Shown in pieces: positions 28,130 to 36,462 of a DNA stretch of 64,000 nt (the stretch's first letter is position 1; every line of letters starts with the position of its first letter). Below the pieces are notes generated by a model. That model was not told the DNA's origin, searched no databases, and saw nothing but the letters and a program-made list of their open reading frames with translations. Source of the stretch: Symmachiella dynata (GTDB lineage: Bacteria > Planctomycetota > Planctomycetia > Planctomycetales > Planctomycetaceae). The stretch lies in NCBI RefSeq assembly GCF_007747995.1, contig NZ_CP036276.1, forward strand, positions 7,306,001 to 7,370,000. The letters run 5' to 3'. The position numbers and the translations under genes were made by a program.

Positions 28130-28576
28130 TCATTGTGGTAATCGTCCCGCCAAAACGAGTGCGAACACAAATGCGAACACGGCGAAGCCTTCGATCAATG
28201 CTGCCGGAGCCAACGAGATGCCGAACACTTCCGGCTTGCTCTTAGAAGCATTGATGGCCGCAGCACACGCGGCGCCTTGAGCCAAGGCACTGAACATCAG
28301 CGCCACACCAGATAGTGCTCCTAAGGCAAAGATGCCGGGTGAGTTGTCCACTGTAATCGCAGCTGGTAACGCCATCGTCACCACAATGCCATAAATCGTT
28401 TGCGACGAGGGCATGGCTGCGACGCCGACAAACCGACCGTAGCCGCTTTCGACTTCCAGCATCGCGCCACACGCAGCAGTGCCGCCGCGCAGGCAACCAA
28501 TCATACTACCTACGGCTCCCAGGGCCAGTGGCGCATAAAGCCCGATCCAACCCAACGTTAGTAGTGTCATTTCCAC
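28130..28576 (-). CDS. atpK: V-type ATPase proteolipid subunit K (rotor ring)
   Basis: 148 residues with four transmembrane helices, a duplicated c-subunit hairpin. Start is GTG at 28576 with AAGGAGG six bases upstream; an ATG two codons later is the alternative. The essential carboxylate is E129 in helix 4 (APAALIEGFAVFAF). S58-Q59 in MPSSQTIYG and Q100 in SALAQGAACA align with the T64-Q65 and Q110 Na+ ligands of Enterococcus hirae NtpK, whose glutamate is E139. This points to Na+ rather than H+ transport. The gene overlaps the 3' end of subunit I. Confidence 0.9.
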   Translation of the reverse strand: MEMTLLTLGWIGLYAPLALGAVGSMIGCLRGGTAACGAMLEVESGYGRFVGVAAMPSSQTIYGIVVTMALPAAITVDNSPGIFALGALSGVALMFSALAQGAACAAAINASKSKPEVFGISLAPAALIEGFAVFAFVFALVLAGRLPQ

Positions 28577-30441
28577 AGAGACCCTCCTTTACGCCGAAAC
28601 GGTGTGAAGCGCCGACCTTCGTCGCTCAATCCCCAGTTGAAAAATTCGATCACGTTCAACCTCAACCCGTGAATTACGCCGCTCGAAACACCCAACAGCA
28701 AATTCAATGCATGCCCAAACGTCAGGACCAACAGTGCAAACAGCAAACCTAGCCGCGGCAAGCCACCATAAATCCCGGCAGCCATATCGTTAAACGCAGT
28801 CGCCAGTGAAGCGGATGCCAACCCCAACGCAAACAAACGCAAGTAGCTCAAAATGTCGCCGAAAGCGCCGGAGATTCGTGTCAACGCGAAGAGCCCGTGC
28901 CCAAGACGCTTTAGCGGCCGCTCGTGCCACGCTGTAAAACCGACGACTGCGATTAAGCCCACCAGGGCCATACCGATTCCGATCGACTTGAGGAACGTCA
29001 CTGCGGGAATCAGCGAACCGGCCGCGTACAACAATCCACCACCGACGGCTGCCGCCCAACCGATTGCAGCCAACCCATCGCGCCAATCGGCAAAGCGGCG
29101 CGCGTTCATCAAATTGGCCAGCACTAGATGCAACCCGCCGACTAAAATAGAAACTCCCATCATGAGCGGTGAATTGTTGATGTCCAGAACGTGCAGCCGT
29201 CCGAACAGTGAATCCGGCGGCGGCGATATCCCGAAATAGCTGCCCACCAGCACGCCGTAGACTAATGAGAATACGACAATCATCAACATCATCGGCCGAA
29301 ACCGCTGCCCTGCGCTCGGTTGTTGATCAGCCGGATTCCCTTCCTCATCCACGCCATGCGCCGTAATATCGTCCGCCGCAGTTGGCTTGCCGAGTTTTCG
29401 CCAAAAGAATAGCAGTCCCAGTCCAAGCACCGCCGCATAACCGGCATCGGCGAGTATCATTGCAAAGAAAATTGCAAACGAAACACAGACGATCGACGAG
29501 GGATCCCACGTTGAATAACCGGGTGTCATATAAAAATTCACCAGGTCTTCGCCAGCTTCCATATTCGGCGTGTTGCGCATCAACGTCGGTGGATTTTCTT
29601 CCGGCGACGGAGGTCGGGACTCGAACAGGTATCCTTTTGTCTGTGAATATTGGGCCAATTCTTCGACATGTTCTTGGGGAACCCAGGCTTCGAGCGCGAA
29701 CAGTCGGTCGCTGTCATACGTTTGCTGTGCCGCGTTGGCGCGGGCGGCGGCGTCTTCCAGTTCGGTCAGGCTCTTGGCAAAGAGCAGGCACCAGCGTGTC
29801 AGAAAGGCGCGCTCCGCCTGCGCATCTTCGATGCCCAACTCCACTTCTTCCAATCGCCGTGCCAGCTCGGTCGGCGAACGGGAACCGATTCGTGCACGCG
29901 GCACCGGCATGTTCTGCGGTTCCTGGTGGGATATCACGACAACGTAACAGAACCGTTGGTCGCGCTCGGCAATCTCCCAGGCCAGCTGTTGCTCGTCACC
30001 GTTGGTCTCTGCAACGGGCTTGAGGTCCGACATCTGATTGTGAGGAACAGCATAGAACCATAGCCGCAGGTTGCCCATTTGCTCCAGTGGAGAAAATTCA
30101 AATTTCCCAAAGGGTTTCGCCACAGCGATTCGTTGCAACAGATCATCGCGTTCTGCTTCCAGCGTCTGGATACGAGACTGCAGTTCGAGCGCCTTCTGCT
30201 CGACCTCGACCGCATTAAACAGGGTGTGGTCGCTCACCTGACGGCGACGTTGGGGCGAAGTGAGCAGGAATTTGAGAGCCTCACGTGCGTCACTCGATGG
30301 ACCAACCTCGGCGCTTGAGTCCGTACCGCTGCCGAGCGGAATGATTTCCAGCGAACCGAATCGGTGCAGATCATCCAACAGCGCCTCTTTGTCGCCGGTC
30401 AATCCAACAAACGTCGCATGCTCCAAGGGGACAATGCTCAT
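28567..30441 (-). CDS. atpI: V-type ATPase membrane subunit I (a subunit)
   Basis: 624 residues. The N-terminal 300 residues are soluble and coiled-coil rich (for example EVEQKALELQSRIQTLEAERDDL). The C-terminal half has about seven hydrophobic helices with a long GERFRP/QRFRPMMLMIV-type junction and the motif FGDILSYLRLFALGLASASLA, which carries the essential arginine of the ion half-channel. It forms the stator channel against the K ring. The start overlaps the end of subunit D by four bases (ATGA), and the end overlaps the start of K by 10 bases. Confidence 0.93.
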   Translation of the reverse strand: MSIVPLEHATFVGLTGDKEALLDDLHRFGSLEIIPLGSGTDSSAEVGPSSDAREALKFLLTSPQRRRQVSDHTLFNAVEVEQKALELQSRIQTLEAERDDLLQRIAVAKPFGKFEFSPLEQMGNLRLWFYAVPHNQMSDLKPVAETNGDEQQLAWEIAERDQRFCYVVVISHQEPQNMPVPRARIGSRSPTELARRLEEVELGIEDAQAERAFLTRWCLLFAKSLTELEDAAARANAAQQTYDSDRLFALEAWVPQEHVEELAQYSQTKGYLFESRPPSPEENPPTLMRNTPNMEAGEDLVNFYMTPGYSTWDPSSIVCVSFAIFFAMILADAGYAAVLGLGLLFFWRKLGKPTAADDITAHGVDEEGNPADQQPSAGQRFRPMMLMIVVFSLVYGVLVGSYFGISPPPDSLFGRLHVLDINNSPLMMGVSILVGGLHLVLANLMNARRFADWRDGLAAIGWAAAVGGGLLYAAGSLIPAVTFLKSIGIGMALVGLIAVVGFTAWHERPLKRLGHGLFALTRISGAFGDILSYLRLFALGLASASLATAFNDMAAGIYGGLPRLGLLFALLVLTFGHALNLLLGVSSGVIHGLRLNVIEFFNWGLSDEGRRFTPFRRKGGSLWK

Positions 30442-31070
30442 AATTCGTCGTCCTCCTCAGTATCCCAACCGCTGCCTTTTTGAAGTTGCTTGACCTTGGA
30501 CAGCTTTGAGGTAATCACCGCCGCTCGCTCGGCGTCGCCCAAGAAGATGCGGATCCGCTGGATATTTTTCTTAGCAGTCGGAATGAGAATCTTCTCAAAC
30601 AGGTTGACCCGCTGCGTAATCCTCCGCAGGGCTTGGTTGAGTATCTCGACACGTTGGCTGGCGATGCGGGCTTGAATACGTGCTTCGGCCGCATCCTTTA
30701 ATCGCTGCACAAAAATATCGACCCAAGCAGGCGTGGCCAGTCGCGAGTACTCGAAGATCACAAACTCCAAATGCTCCAAAGTCGGCAATCGCGTACCGAC
30801 GACGTTTTGTTCGCCCGTGCGATAACCCTTCATTTCGACGAGATCTGAAAAATCAATATCCTCGTCCGCCAGCATGGGGAGTTCTTCTCCGATCCTGGCA
30901 TCGAGCGCCTCGGCCGCCCGCATGGCCGCTTGATGTTCACGTCTGGCTTTTTGTGCTTCGACTGTGAGTTGACGTCGCTTTAAATCCAACGATGGCAGCA
31001 GTCGCTGATACAGTTTCAGCTGCTGTTGCTGTTGTTGAAGCGAGTTCTTGCTAAGTCGAAGTTTTGCCAT
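30438..31070 (-). CDS. atpD: V-type ATPase central stalk subunit D
   Basis: 210 residues from the ATG at 31070 (MAKLRLSKNSLQ), the canonical start text of subunit D; a 22-codon upstream extension is rejected. Nearly all helix: a long N-terminal helix (RLLPSLDLKRRQLTVEAQ) and a C-terminal one (RVNLFEKILIPTAKKNIQRI) form the rotor axle. No gene for the partner subunit F is seen. The start lies 55 bases inside the end of the subunit B frame, an unusually deep overlap. Confidence 0.92.
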   Translation of the reverse strand: MAKLRLSKNSLQQQQQQLKLYQRLLPSLDLKRRQLTVEAQKARREHQAAMRAAEALDARIGEELPMLADEDIDFSDLVEMKGYRTGEQNVVGTRLPTLEHLEFVIFEYSRLATPAWVDIFVQRLKDAAEARIQARIASQRVEILNQALRRITQRVNLFEKILIPTAKKNIQRIRIFLGDAERAAVITSKLSKVKQLQKGSGWDTEEDDEL

Positions 31071-32473
31071 AATCCAATCAGCCGTGCAATGACCCAATAC
31101 CAGGCTACGGGCGGAAATGCCGTTGGGCGGCTGCAATGCCCGCAGTGCGACGACTTAGGGAAATATTTGTCAATCAGGTTTTGTTTCATCAGCAACTCCT
31201 CGGAATCAAAGCATTCCGCTAGCGTTTTCCAGCAAAGATCCAACGCCTCAATAACACCCATCGATACCCGGATATCCATAAACCGCTCGCAGAAAAGCTT
31301 CCCGAATTTTAACAATTTCGAATCGAATGCCGACAACTCAAACGCCATCGCCTGCTTGCGTTGAGATTCGACGGCTTCGGAATAGAGCCGAATCATCGTG
31401 TTCATAATTTGCGAGTGATCTTCGCGCGTCGCCTTGCCGACCACATGTTGCTTCAATCGCGATAGCGACCCGAACGGGTCGATGATTCCACCATGCAAGT
31501 AAAACTGCCCTTCGGTGATGTAACCCGTATTGTCGGGCACGGGATGGGTCACATCGTCACCCGGCATCGTGGTTACGGTAAGAATCGTGACTGATCCTGC
31601 CCCTTTGAAGTCGCACGCTTTTTCATAGCGTTTGGCAAGCTGCGTGTACAAGTCGCCCATGTATCCTCGCACGGCCGGGATCCGTTCTTGCGCTACGCCG
31701 ATTTCTTTCATCGCATCCGCATAGGCGGTCATATCGGTCAGCAGCACCAGGACACGCTTGTTTTCTTCGACGGCAAATTTTTCGGCGACCGCGAGAGCCA
31801 TGTCAGGCACCAGCAACCGCTCGACAAGAGGATCCGAGGCTTGATTGACAAACATCACGGTCCGCCCAAAGACGCCGTGCTCTTCGAACGAGGAGCGGAA
31901 GAAGTGGTAATCGTCGAAGATTAATCCCAGCCCGCCGAAGACCAACACATCGGCATCGGCCTGGAAACCGATGCGCGCCAACAGTTCGCTATGTGGTTCG
32001 CCGGCGACCGAAAAGATCGGAATTTTTTGGCTCTCGACCAGACAGTTAAACAAGTCGATCATCGGCACCCGCGTTTCGATCATCTTGGTGGGCATCACGC
32101 GCATCACCGGATTGACCGTGGGGCCGCCGACGTTGATATGCGGCTCGGCGGAGAGGTCCGGCCCGCTGTCCAATGCTTCCCCTGAGCCTCTAAAGATCCG
32201 CCCCAAAATATTCGGCGAAAAGACGACATCAAGCGGCCGACCGAGGAATTGAACAGTCGCGTCAGTGGACAACCCTTTCCCACCTGCAAATACTTGTAAG
32301 CTGGCGAGTTTATGGTCCAAGCCGATGACACGTGCCAACGACCTTTCGCCATCGGTATTCTCGACTTCCGCCATACCTCCCAAGTCGACACCCGACGCCT
32401 GCAGTCGAATCACGTCTCCCACAATTTCCTGGATGCGCGTGTAGCGGACCAATTGCTCTAGATCACCCGCCAT
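31016..32473 (-). CDS. atpB: V-type ATPase regulatory subunit B
   Basis: 485 residues. Contains the B-subunit text PVMRVMPTKMIETRVPMIDLF, IPIFSVAGEPHSELLARI, VLVLLTDMTAYADAMKEI and GYMGDLYTQLAKRYEKA; the P-loop is degenerate as expected for the non-catalytic subunit. ATG at 32473 with TAGGAGA upstream. The family normally ends near the LIDKYFPK text; here about 45 further residues follow, including HCGHC, and overlap the D gene by 55 bases. This tail may come from a frameshift. The gene is first in the operon and starts 11 bases after an RND pump remnant. Confidence 0.94.
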   Translation of the reverse strand: MAGDLEQLVRYTRIQEIVGDVIRLQASGVDLGGMAEVENTDGERSLARVIGLDHKLASLQVFAGGKGLSTDATVQFLGRPLDVVFSPNILGRIFRGSGEALDSGPDLSAEPHINVGGPTVNPVMRVMPTKMIETRVPMIDLFNCLVESQKIPIFSVAGEPHSELLARIGFQADADVLVFGGLGLIFDDYHFFRSSFEEHGVFGRTVMFVNQASDPLVERLLVPDMALAVAEKFAVEENKRVLVLLTDMTAYADAMKEIGVAQERIPAVRGYMGDLYTQLAKRYEKACDFKGAGSVTILTVTTMPGDDVTHPVPDNTGYITEGQFYLHGGIIDPFGSLSRLKQHVVGKATREDHSQIMNTMIRLYSEAVESQRKQAMAFELSAFDSKLLKFGKLFCERFMDIRVSMGVIEALDLCWKTLAECFDSEELLMKQNLIDKYFPKSSHCGHCSRPTAFPPVAWYWVIARLIGLWQNFDLARTRFNNSNSS

Positions 32474-32483
32474 GAACCGTCTC

Positions 32484-32715
32484 CTACTTATCCGGTGCCG
32501 AAATTCGATACAGCAGCGTGTAAAGCGTGGGCACCATGACCATCGTCAGCAGTGTGCCGACGATCAGACCAAAGAAAATCGTGACGGCTAAGGCTACCCA
32601 GAAGACGTCCTGCAGCATAGGCAAGCCCTCCCAGCACGGTCGTCCCTGCTGCATTGACCACTGGATTCAAACGTGACACGGCGGCCTCGAACACCGCGTT
32701 GTACGGGGCCAAACC
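32484..32715 (-). pseudogene. C-terminal remnant of an RND efflux pump, frameshifted
   Basis: About 77 codons of an AcrB/MexB-type pump end. One frame reads APYNAVFEAAVSRLNPVVNA then AGTTVLGG; the continuation LPMLQDVFWVALAVTIFFGL, then a membrane helix to YTLLYRISAPDK and TAG, is in the next frame. The break is at an extra G in a GGAGGG run near 32611-32616. The text matches the last two helices of HAE1-family transporters. Everything upstream of APYN is missing. It lies directly before the V-ATPase operon. An adaptor of the same efflux class without a pump is encoded 6.2 kb upstream on the same strand. Confidence 0.75.
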
Positions 32716-32838
32716 TTGACCGTCCGCACAGGGCGGATCGGTTCAGGTCCCGCTGAAAGTTTTGAGAAGCCACCATAAAACCACTCTAACAAGTCAAAAA
32801 CTTCTTGATTATCACTTTGCGGAAATCATTTCACAGAG

Positions 32839-34851
32839 TTATCCCTTAGAGAAATGCAGCGGGTCCGATCCTTTGTCATCGCCCAGCATATAGAAGTCGA
32901 GTTGCCCTGCTTTCAGAATCACTTGGGCCAGCATGACCCCCTCGTCGTTCATCTCTAGTGCGAGAATGCCGTTTTCGTCGACACTCCACACACCGGTCAC
33001 TTGGCTGGCCTTCCCTTGTTCATCAAACTTCCAAGAGAATTTACCGTCTTCCTGCAGTGACATTTCAAATTTTCCGTTACCACGTTTTGCGGTCCAAGTC
33101 CCGTACAGATCGCTGGCTTTGATCGTTGCCTCGGGTTGGGGCGGTTCGACCTGTTTGGCTGGATTGGGAACTTCCGCATTCGGATCCAAACCCAGCAGCA
33201 ACTGTTTCGCCAGCTGATCGTTGGGGTTAATTTCCAACAGTTTTTTCAGTTGCGCAATTGCGGGATCGTTGTGGCCGGCCGTGGTATAATGATACGCGAG
33301 CAAAAACCTCGCGGCAGCGTCTTGCGGATTCTTGTTGCGAAACTCTTCCAATTTCCGCAGTTGCTCGGTGTACGTACTGACATCGGGATAGAGGCCGATC
33401 AATGTCGTCCAGTCGAACCCCGGTCCGACGCTCAGCACGGGGTACAGTGTCGCGGCCGAATCCTGATATTTTCCCATCGCAAATAGGATCAACGCGCGAA
33501 ACTCATGAATGACAGCGTCGTTCGGAAGTTCCTGAAGCGCCGCATTGGTCGAGGCAAGAGCAGCCTCATAGTCACCGGTAAAAAACTGCTGCCGTGCCTC
33601 GTCGAAATTCGAAAGTTGTTCGGGCGTCACCTCGGCCGGCGGAGCGGTATCGCTGGGATCAGCCGCCAATGTTTCCTCCATCGGTGCCATCACAATCGGC
33701 TCGGAATAATCATAGCCGCCGTAATCACCTCCGTCAGAGTAATAGGGGTTCGAGTAATCCGAATAACCGAACGCCCACCCCACACGATTGACCGCCCAGG
33801 TTGTAATTCCAAAGGCTGTCAACGCGGGATAGTTGTCCCACCAATAATCCCAACGAGCGCCCGATCCCCACGCACCATGCCAGCCGCCGTGATACCAATC
33901 GCCATGATGGTCGTGCCATTCATCATGCCGATTCTCCCAACGATCTTGGCGGTCCTGCAATCGATCGTCGCGGTTCCCTTGACGGTTATCCTGGCGGTCT
34001 CCGCGATTCCCTTGACGATTCTCTTGGCGGTCCCCACGATTCCCTTGGCGATCTTCGCGATTACCCAAGCGGTCCGAAGTCCGATCGCCGCGGTCAGCAA
34101 GTCGGTCTTGCAATTGGCTTTGGCGATCAGCGACTCCCGGTCGTTCGCCTCGCCCAGGTCGTTCACCGCGACCCGGTCGTTCACCAGCACCAGGGCGATT
34201 CCCCAATCCCGGCAACGTCGCAGCAGCGGCACCACCGGCAATCCCTGCGGCGATCCCGCCGCGTCCGCCCCCGCCCCGACCAGGACGCGTTGATGGCAAC
34301 TGCGAGGGTCGCTGAGAACCACCGGGCCGTGTGCCACTGGGTCTTCCGCCCCCGGCTTGTGGGCGGTTTCCGGCATTGGGACGACTAGGACGTTGCCCAG
34401 GCTGGATCGGGGGACGTCCTCCGCCAGGCCGTTGCAGATTGCCCGACCCGACACCTGGACGACCGCCTGTGCCAGGGCGGCTGCTGATCGGCGGTCGACT
34501 ACCACCAGGCCGACTACCACCGGGTTGGCTGCCTGATGGGCGATTACCCACCGAAGGCCGCGAACCCCCACCGGGACGCGATGCTCCCCCTCTGCTGGGC
34601 CGGCTAAAGCTCGGGCTGGAGGGGCGCGAAGGCCTGGACGGGCGCGAAGAAGGCCTGGACGGGCGAGCCCCGCCATAACTTCCACGACTTCTGCCGCCTC
34701 CACCACGACTTCCGCCACCGCCGCGGAAACCGCCTCCGCCACCGCGTCCACCACCACGCCCGCCGCCCCCGCGTCCCCGCGCGTGGATCTCAAGGGCCAG
34801 CATTGATGTCACTGTCACCGCGACTATTAGATAGATGAAATATCGTTTCAT
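32839..34851 (-). CDS. Secreted Gly/Arg-rich TPR protein
   Basis: About 670 residues from the ATG at 34851 (AAGG upstream). A signal peptide (MKRYFIYLIVAVTVTSML, cut after IHA) is followed by about 270 residues of low complexity: first GRGGGGRGGG, then S/R/P/G-rich, then tandem RQGNRGDRQEN-type 11-residue repeats. A W/Y-rich stretch (HGDWYHGGWHGAWG) and a short hydrophobic segment follow. The second half has TPR-like helices (FDEARQQFFTGDYEAALAST and following), then a C-terminal beta-rich domain (DLYGTWTAKRGNGKFEMSL) resembling lipocalin-type folds. Exported, basic; role unknown. Ends 4 bases after the start region of the next gene upstream is left, so it may be co-transcribed with the NTF2-like gene. 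Confidence 0.75.
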   Translation of the reverse strand: MKRYFIYLIVAVTVTSMLALEIHARGRGGGGRGGGRGGGGGFRGGGGSRGGGGRSRGSYGGARPSRPSSRPSRPSRPSSPSFSRPSRGGASRPGGGSRPSVGNRPSGSQPGGSRPGGSRPPISSRPGTGGRPGVGSGNLQRPGGGRPPIQPGQRPSRPNAGNRPQAGGGRPSGTRPGGSQRPSQLPSTRPGRGGGGRGGIAAGIAGGAAAATLPGLGNRPGAGERPGRGERPGRGERPGVADRQSQLQDRLADRGDRTSDRLGNREDRQGNRGDRQENRQGNRGDRQDNRQGNRDDRLQDRQDRWENRHDEWHDHHGDWYHGGWHGAWGSGARWDYWWDNYPALTAFGITTWAVNRVGWAFGYSDYSNPYYSDGGDYGGYDYSEPIVMAPMEETLAADPSDTAPPAEVTPEQLSNFDEARQQFFTGDYEAALASTNAALQELPNDAVIHEFRALILFAMGKYQDSAATLYPVLSVGPGFDWTTLIGLYPDVSTYTEQLRKLEEFRNKNPQDAAARFLLAYHYTTAGHNDPAIAQLKKLLEINPNDQLAKQLLLGLDPNAEVPNPAKQVEPPQPEATIKASDLYGTWTAKRGNGKFEMSLQEDGKFSWKFDEQGKASQVTGVWSVDENGILALEMNDEGVMLAQVILKAGQLDFYMLGDDKGSDPLHFSKG

Positions 34852-34921
34852 GGCAAATTGCCTTTTTGATAGGAGATGTATGCGAATGGGGTTGATCACG
34901 CTCTGGTTAGCGTCCACTCAA

Positions 34922-36004
34922 CTATTTGGCTGTGCTCTTTGGCTCGGGCGGTCGGGGAACCATGGTCACCAGCGGCCCTGTGCCGATGATCTCCTTGCCC
35001 ACGACGATATTCTGCAACTGCCACGTCACCATTTCCGCATCGATCACGGTGTAAACGGCGGTTCCCGAAACCGCTTTGCCGTCAGCATTGACTCCCGAAT
35101 TGATCAGCAGCCAACGGTTTCCGTCGCGCGTCCATTCGCCAGTGAGGTAGCCCCCTTCCGAATCGAACGTCCAGGACCGCAGCTTCTTCTGATCTCCGTC
35201 CCAACCGATACGCTGCAGGCCGTCCAAAGTGCGACCGTCGTAAGTTTCCACTGTGAATCGCCGCAATAGAAAGTTTCCGTCCTCCGAAAATTCGCAATCC
35301 GTATGCACCACCGAATCGCGATCTTCATTGACCCACTCCCCGATTAACCAGGACAATTGAGCCAGCTGTTCTTGCCGGCTTGCTTCCTCGCGCGGGAGGT
35401 CTTTGAGCGTATTTATCCGCCACGTCCCGTCTTTGTCTTTTTTATGGATCGCAACATATTTGTTTCGATAAAGGGGACCATCATCGTAGTCGGAAGCAAC
35501 GACCTCGCCTGACTCAATCACGACGTCGTCGCTGATGTGCTTCACGCGTTCGATGACGATTCCTTCAATCATCGCTTGCGCGTCTGTGTCGAACACGTCC
35601 TGGAACATCGCCACGATTGCCCCACGCCCTTCGGTCTGCTCGCCAAATTCGTCGTAGAACTCCGCATCTTCAGTAAAAAGTTCGCCGATTGCGTTTGCAT
35701 CCCTTTTTGCATAAGCATCCACATATGCCTGAGCGCTGTCCCAGAACGGTTTTTCAGCGGCGGGAATCACGAACGGTTTGTCGCCGCCGACTTTTTGGGA
35801 AACGGTCCCACTGGATTCTTGTGGCTTCGCTGGCCTGGCGGCAGCAACCGATAGCAATTCCCCCCGCGGCACCTCCGCACTGGGGCGCGGATTGTTGCCT
35901 TTTTTCGTGGGGCTCTCTCCGGTGGCGACGAGTGATAGCCCTAAATAGACACCCACCGCTAAACAGACCGGTGATATCAACATCGTGTACTTGGGAAGTT
36001 TCAT
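34922..36004 (-). CDS. Secreted NTF2-like (SnoaL/SgcJ-type) protein
   Basis: 360 residues. N-terminal signal or membrane anchor (MLISPVCLAVGVYLGLSLVA), then a disordered linker. Residues about 85-205 form an NTF2-like domain: AYVDAYAKRDANAIGELFTE, EFYDEFGEQTEGRGAIVAMF, and the strand pair VVIESGEVVASDYDDGP. The remaining 150 residues form a second beta-rich domain (WLIGEWVNEDRDS, RSWTFDSEGGYLTGEW) like DUF1579-type or lipocalin-like lids. Similar proteins are frequent in planctomycetes; most have no known reaction. Ends 70 bp before the Gly/Arg-rich protein gene, suggesting an operon. Confidence 0.8.
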   Translation of the reverse strand: MKLPKYTMLISPVCLAVGVYLGLSLVATGESPTKKGNNPRPSAEVPRGELLSVAAARPAKPQESSGTVSQKVGGDKPFVIPAAEKPFWDSAQAYVDAYAKRDANAIGELFTEDAEFYDEFGEQTEGRGAIVAMFQDVFDTDAQAMIEGIVIERVKHISDDVVIESGEVVASDYDDGPLYRNKYVAIHKKDKDGTWRINTLKDLPREEASRQEQLAQLSWLIGEWVNEDRDSVVHTDCEFSEDGNFLLRRFTVETYDGRTLDGLQRIGWDGDQKKLRSWTFDSEGGYLTGEWTRDGNRWLLINSGVNADGKAVSGTAVYTVIDAEMVTWQLQNIVVGKEIIGTGPLVTMVPRPPEPKSTAK

Positions 36005-36462
36005 CAGGAGTGCTCCTTGTTGAAGTCCAACAGGACAAAACGCAACACTTCACAACGCGCGGGCGCCGCTCGGGTTTCGCAGATGGAGAACCATTTCTCG
36101 ACAGTTCGTCGTTGGCAGCATCGGTGGCAAAGGCCGTCTCGACCTGACCGATTCCAAAGTTTCAGCGGCGAAGAGCAGGCAATTCCTGCCATGGGCCGAC
36201 GTTTTCATCAGTAAGAGATGTGGAGTCGTGGGATGTGTTGAGTAAAAAAAGTAATATAATCAATAAGTCTCGGCCACTCAAATAAACATTTACACGGATT
36301 ATCTTGCAAGCAATCCTGGACGCCGTGCCCGACATAGCCGACGATGGAGATCGACATTACGCAAACGTTCCCAAGTTTTCCTCTCTGCCGACAACAAGTC
36401 GCGCAATTTCTCCACTGCTTCGTGAATCCGAACCAAAATCAAACGTTTCGAATATTGAAAAT
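36005..36462. other. Intergenic region between divergent genes
   Basis: 458 bases between the NTF2-like gene (minus) and the PAS kinase (plus). The kinase frame is open through 36304-36462, but that part has no protein character. AT-rich sequence at 36240-36290 (AAAAAAGTAATATAATC and following) is the likely promoter zone; no operator could be identified. Confidence 0.35.

Noticed and set aside
28075-28170. N-terminal extension of subunit E into subunit K
   Set aside because: Would overlap K and lacks a ribosome site; the ATG at 28074 has AAGGTGG upstream.
36304-36462. Upstream start for the PAS kinase
   Set aside because: The first 53 codons lack protein character, and the family N-terminus (MSNSTTDRNLLFG) begins at 36463.
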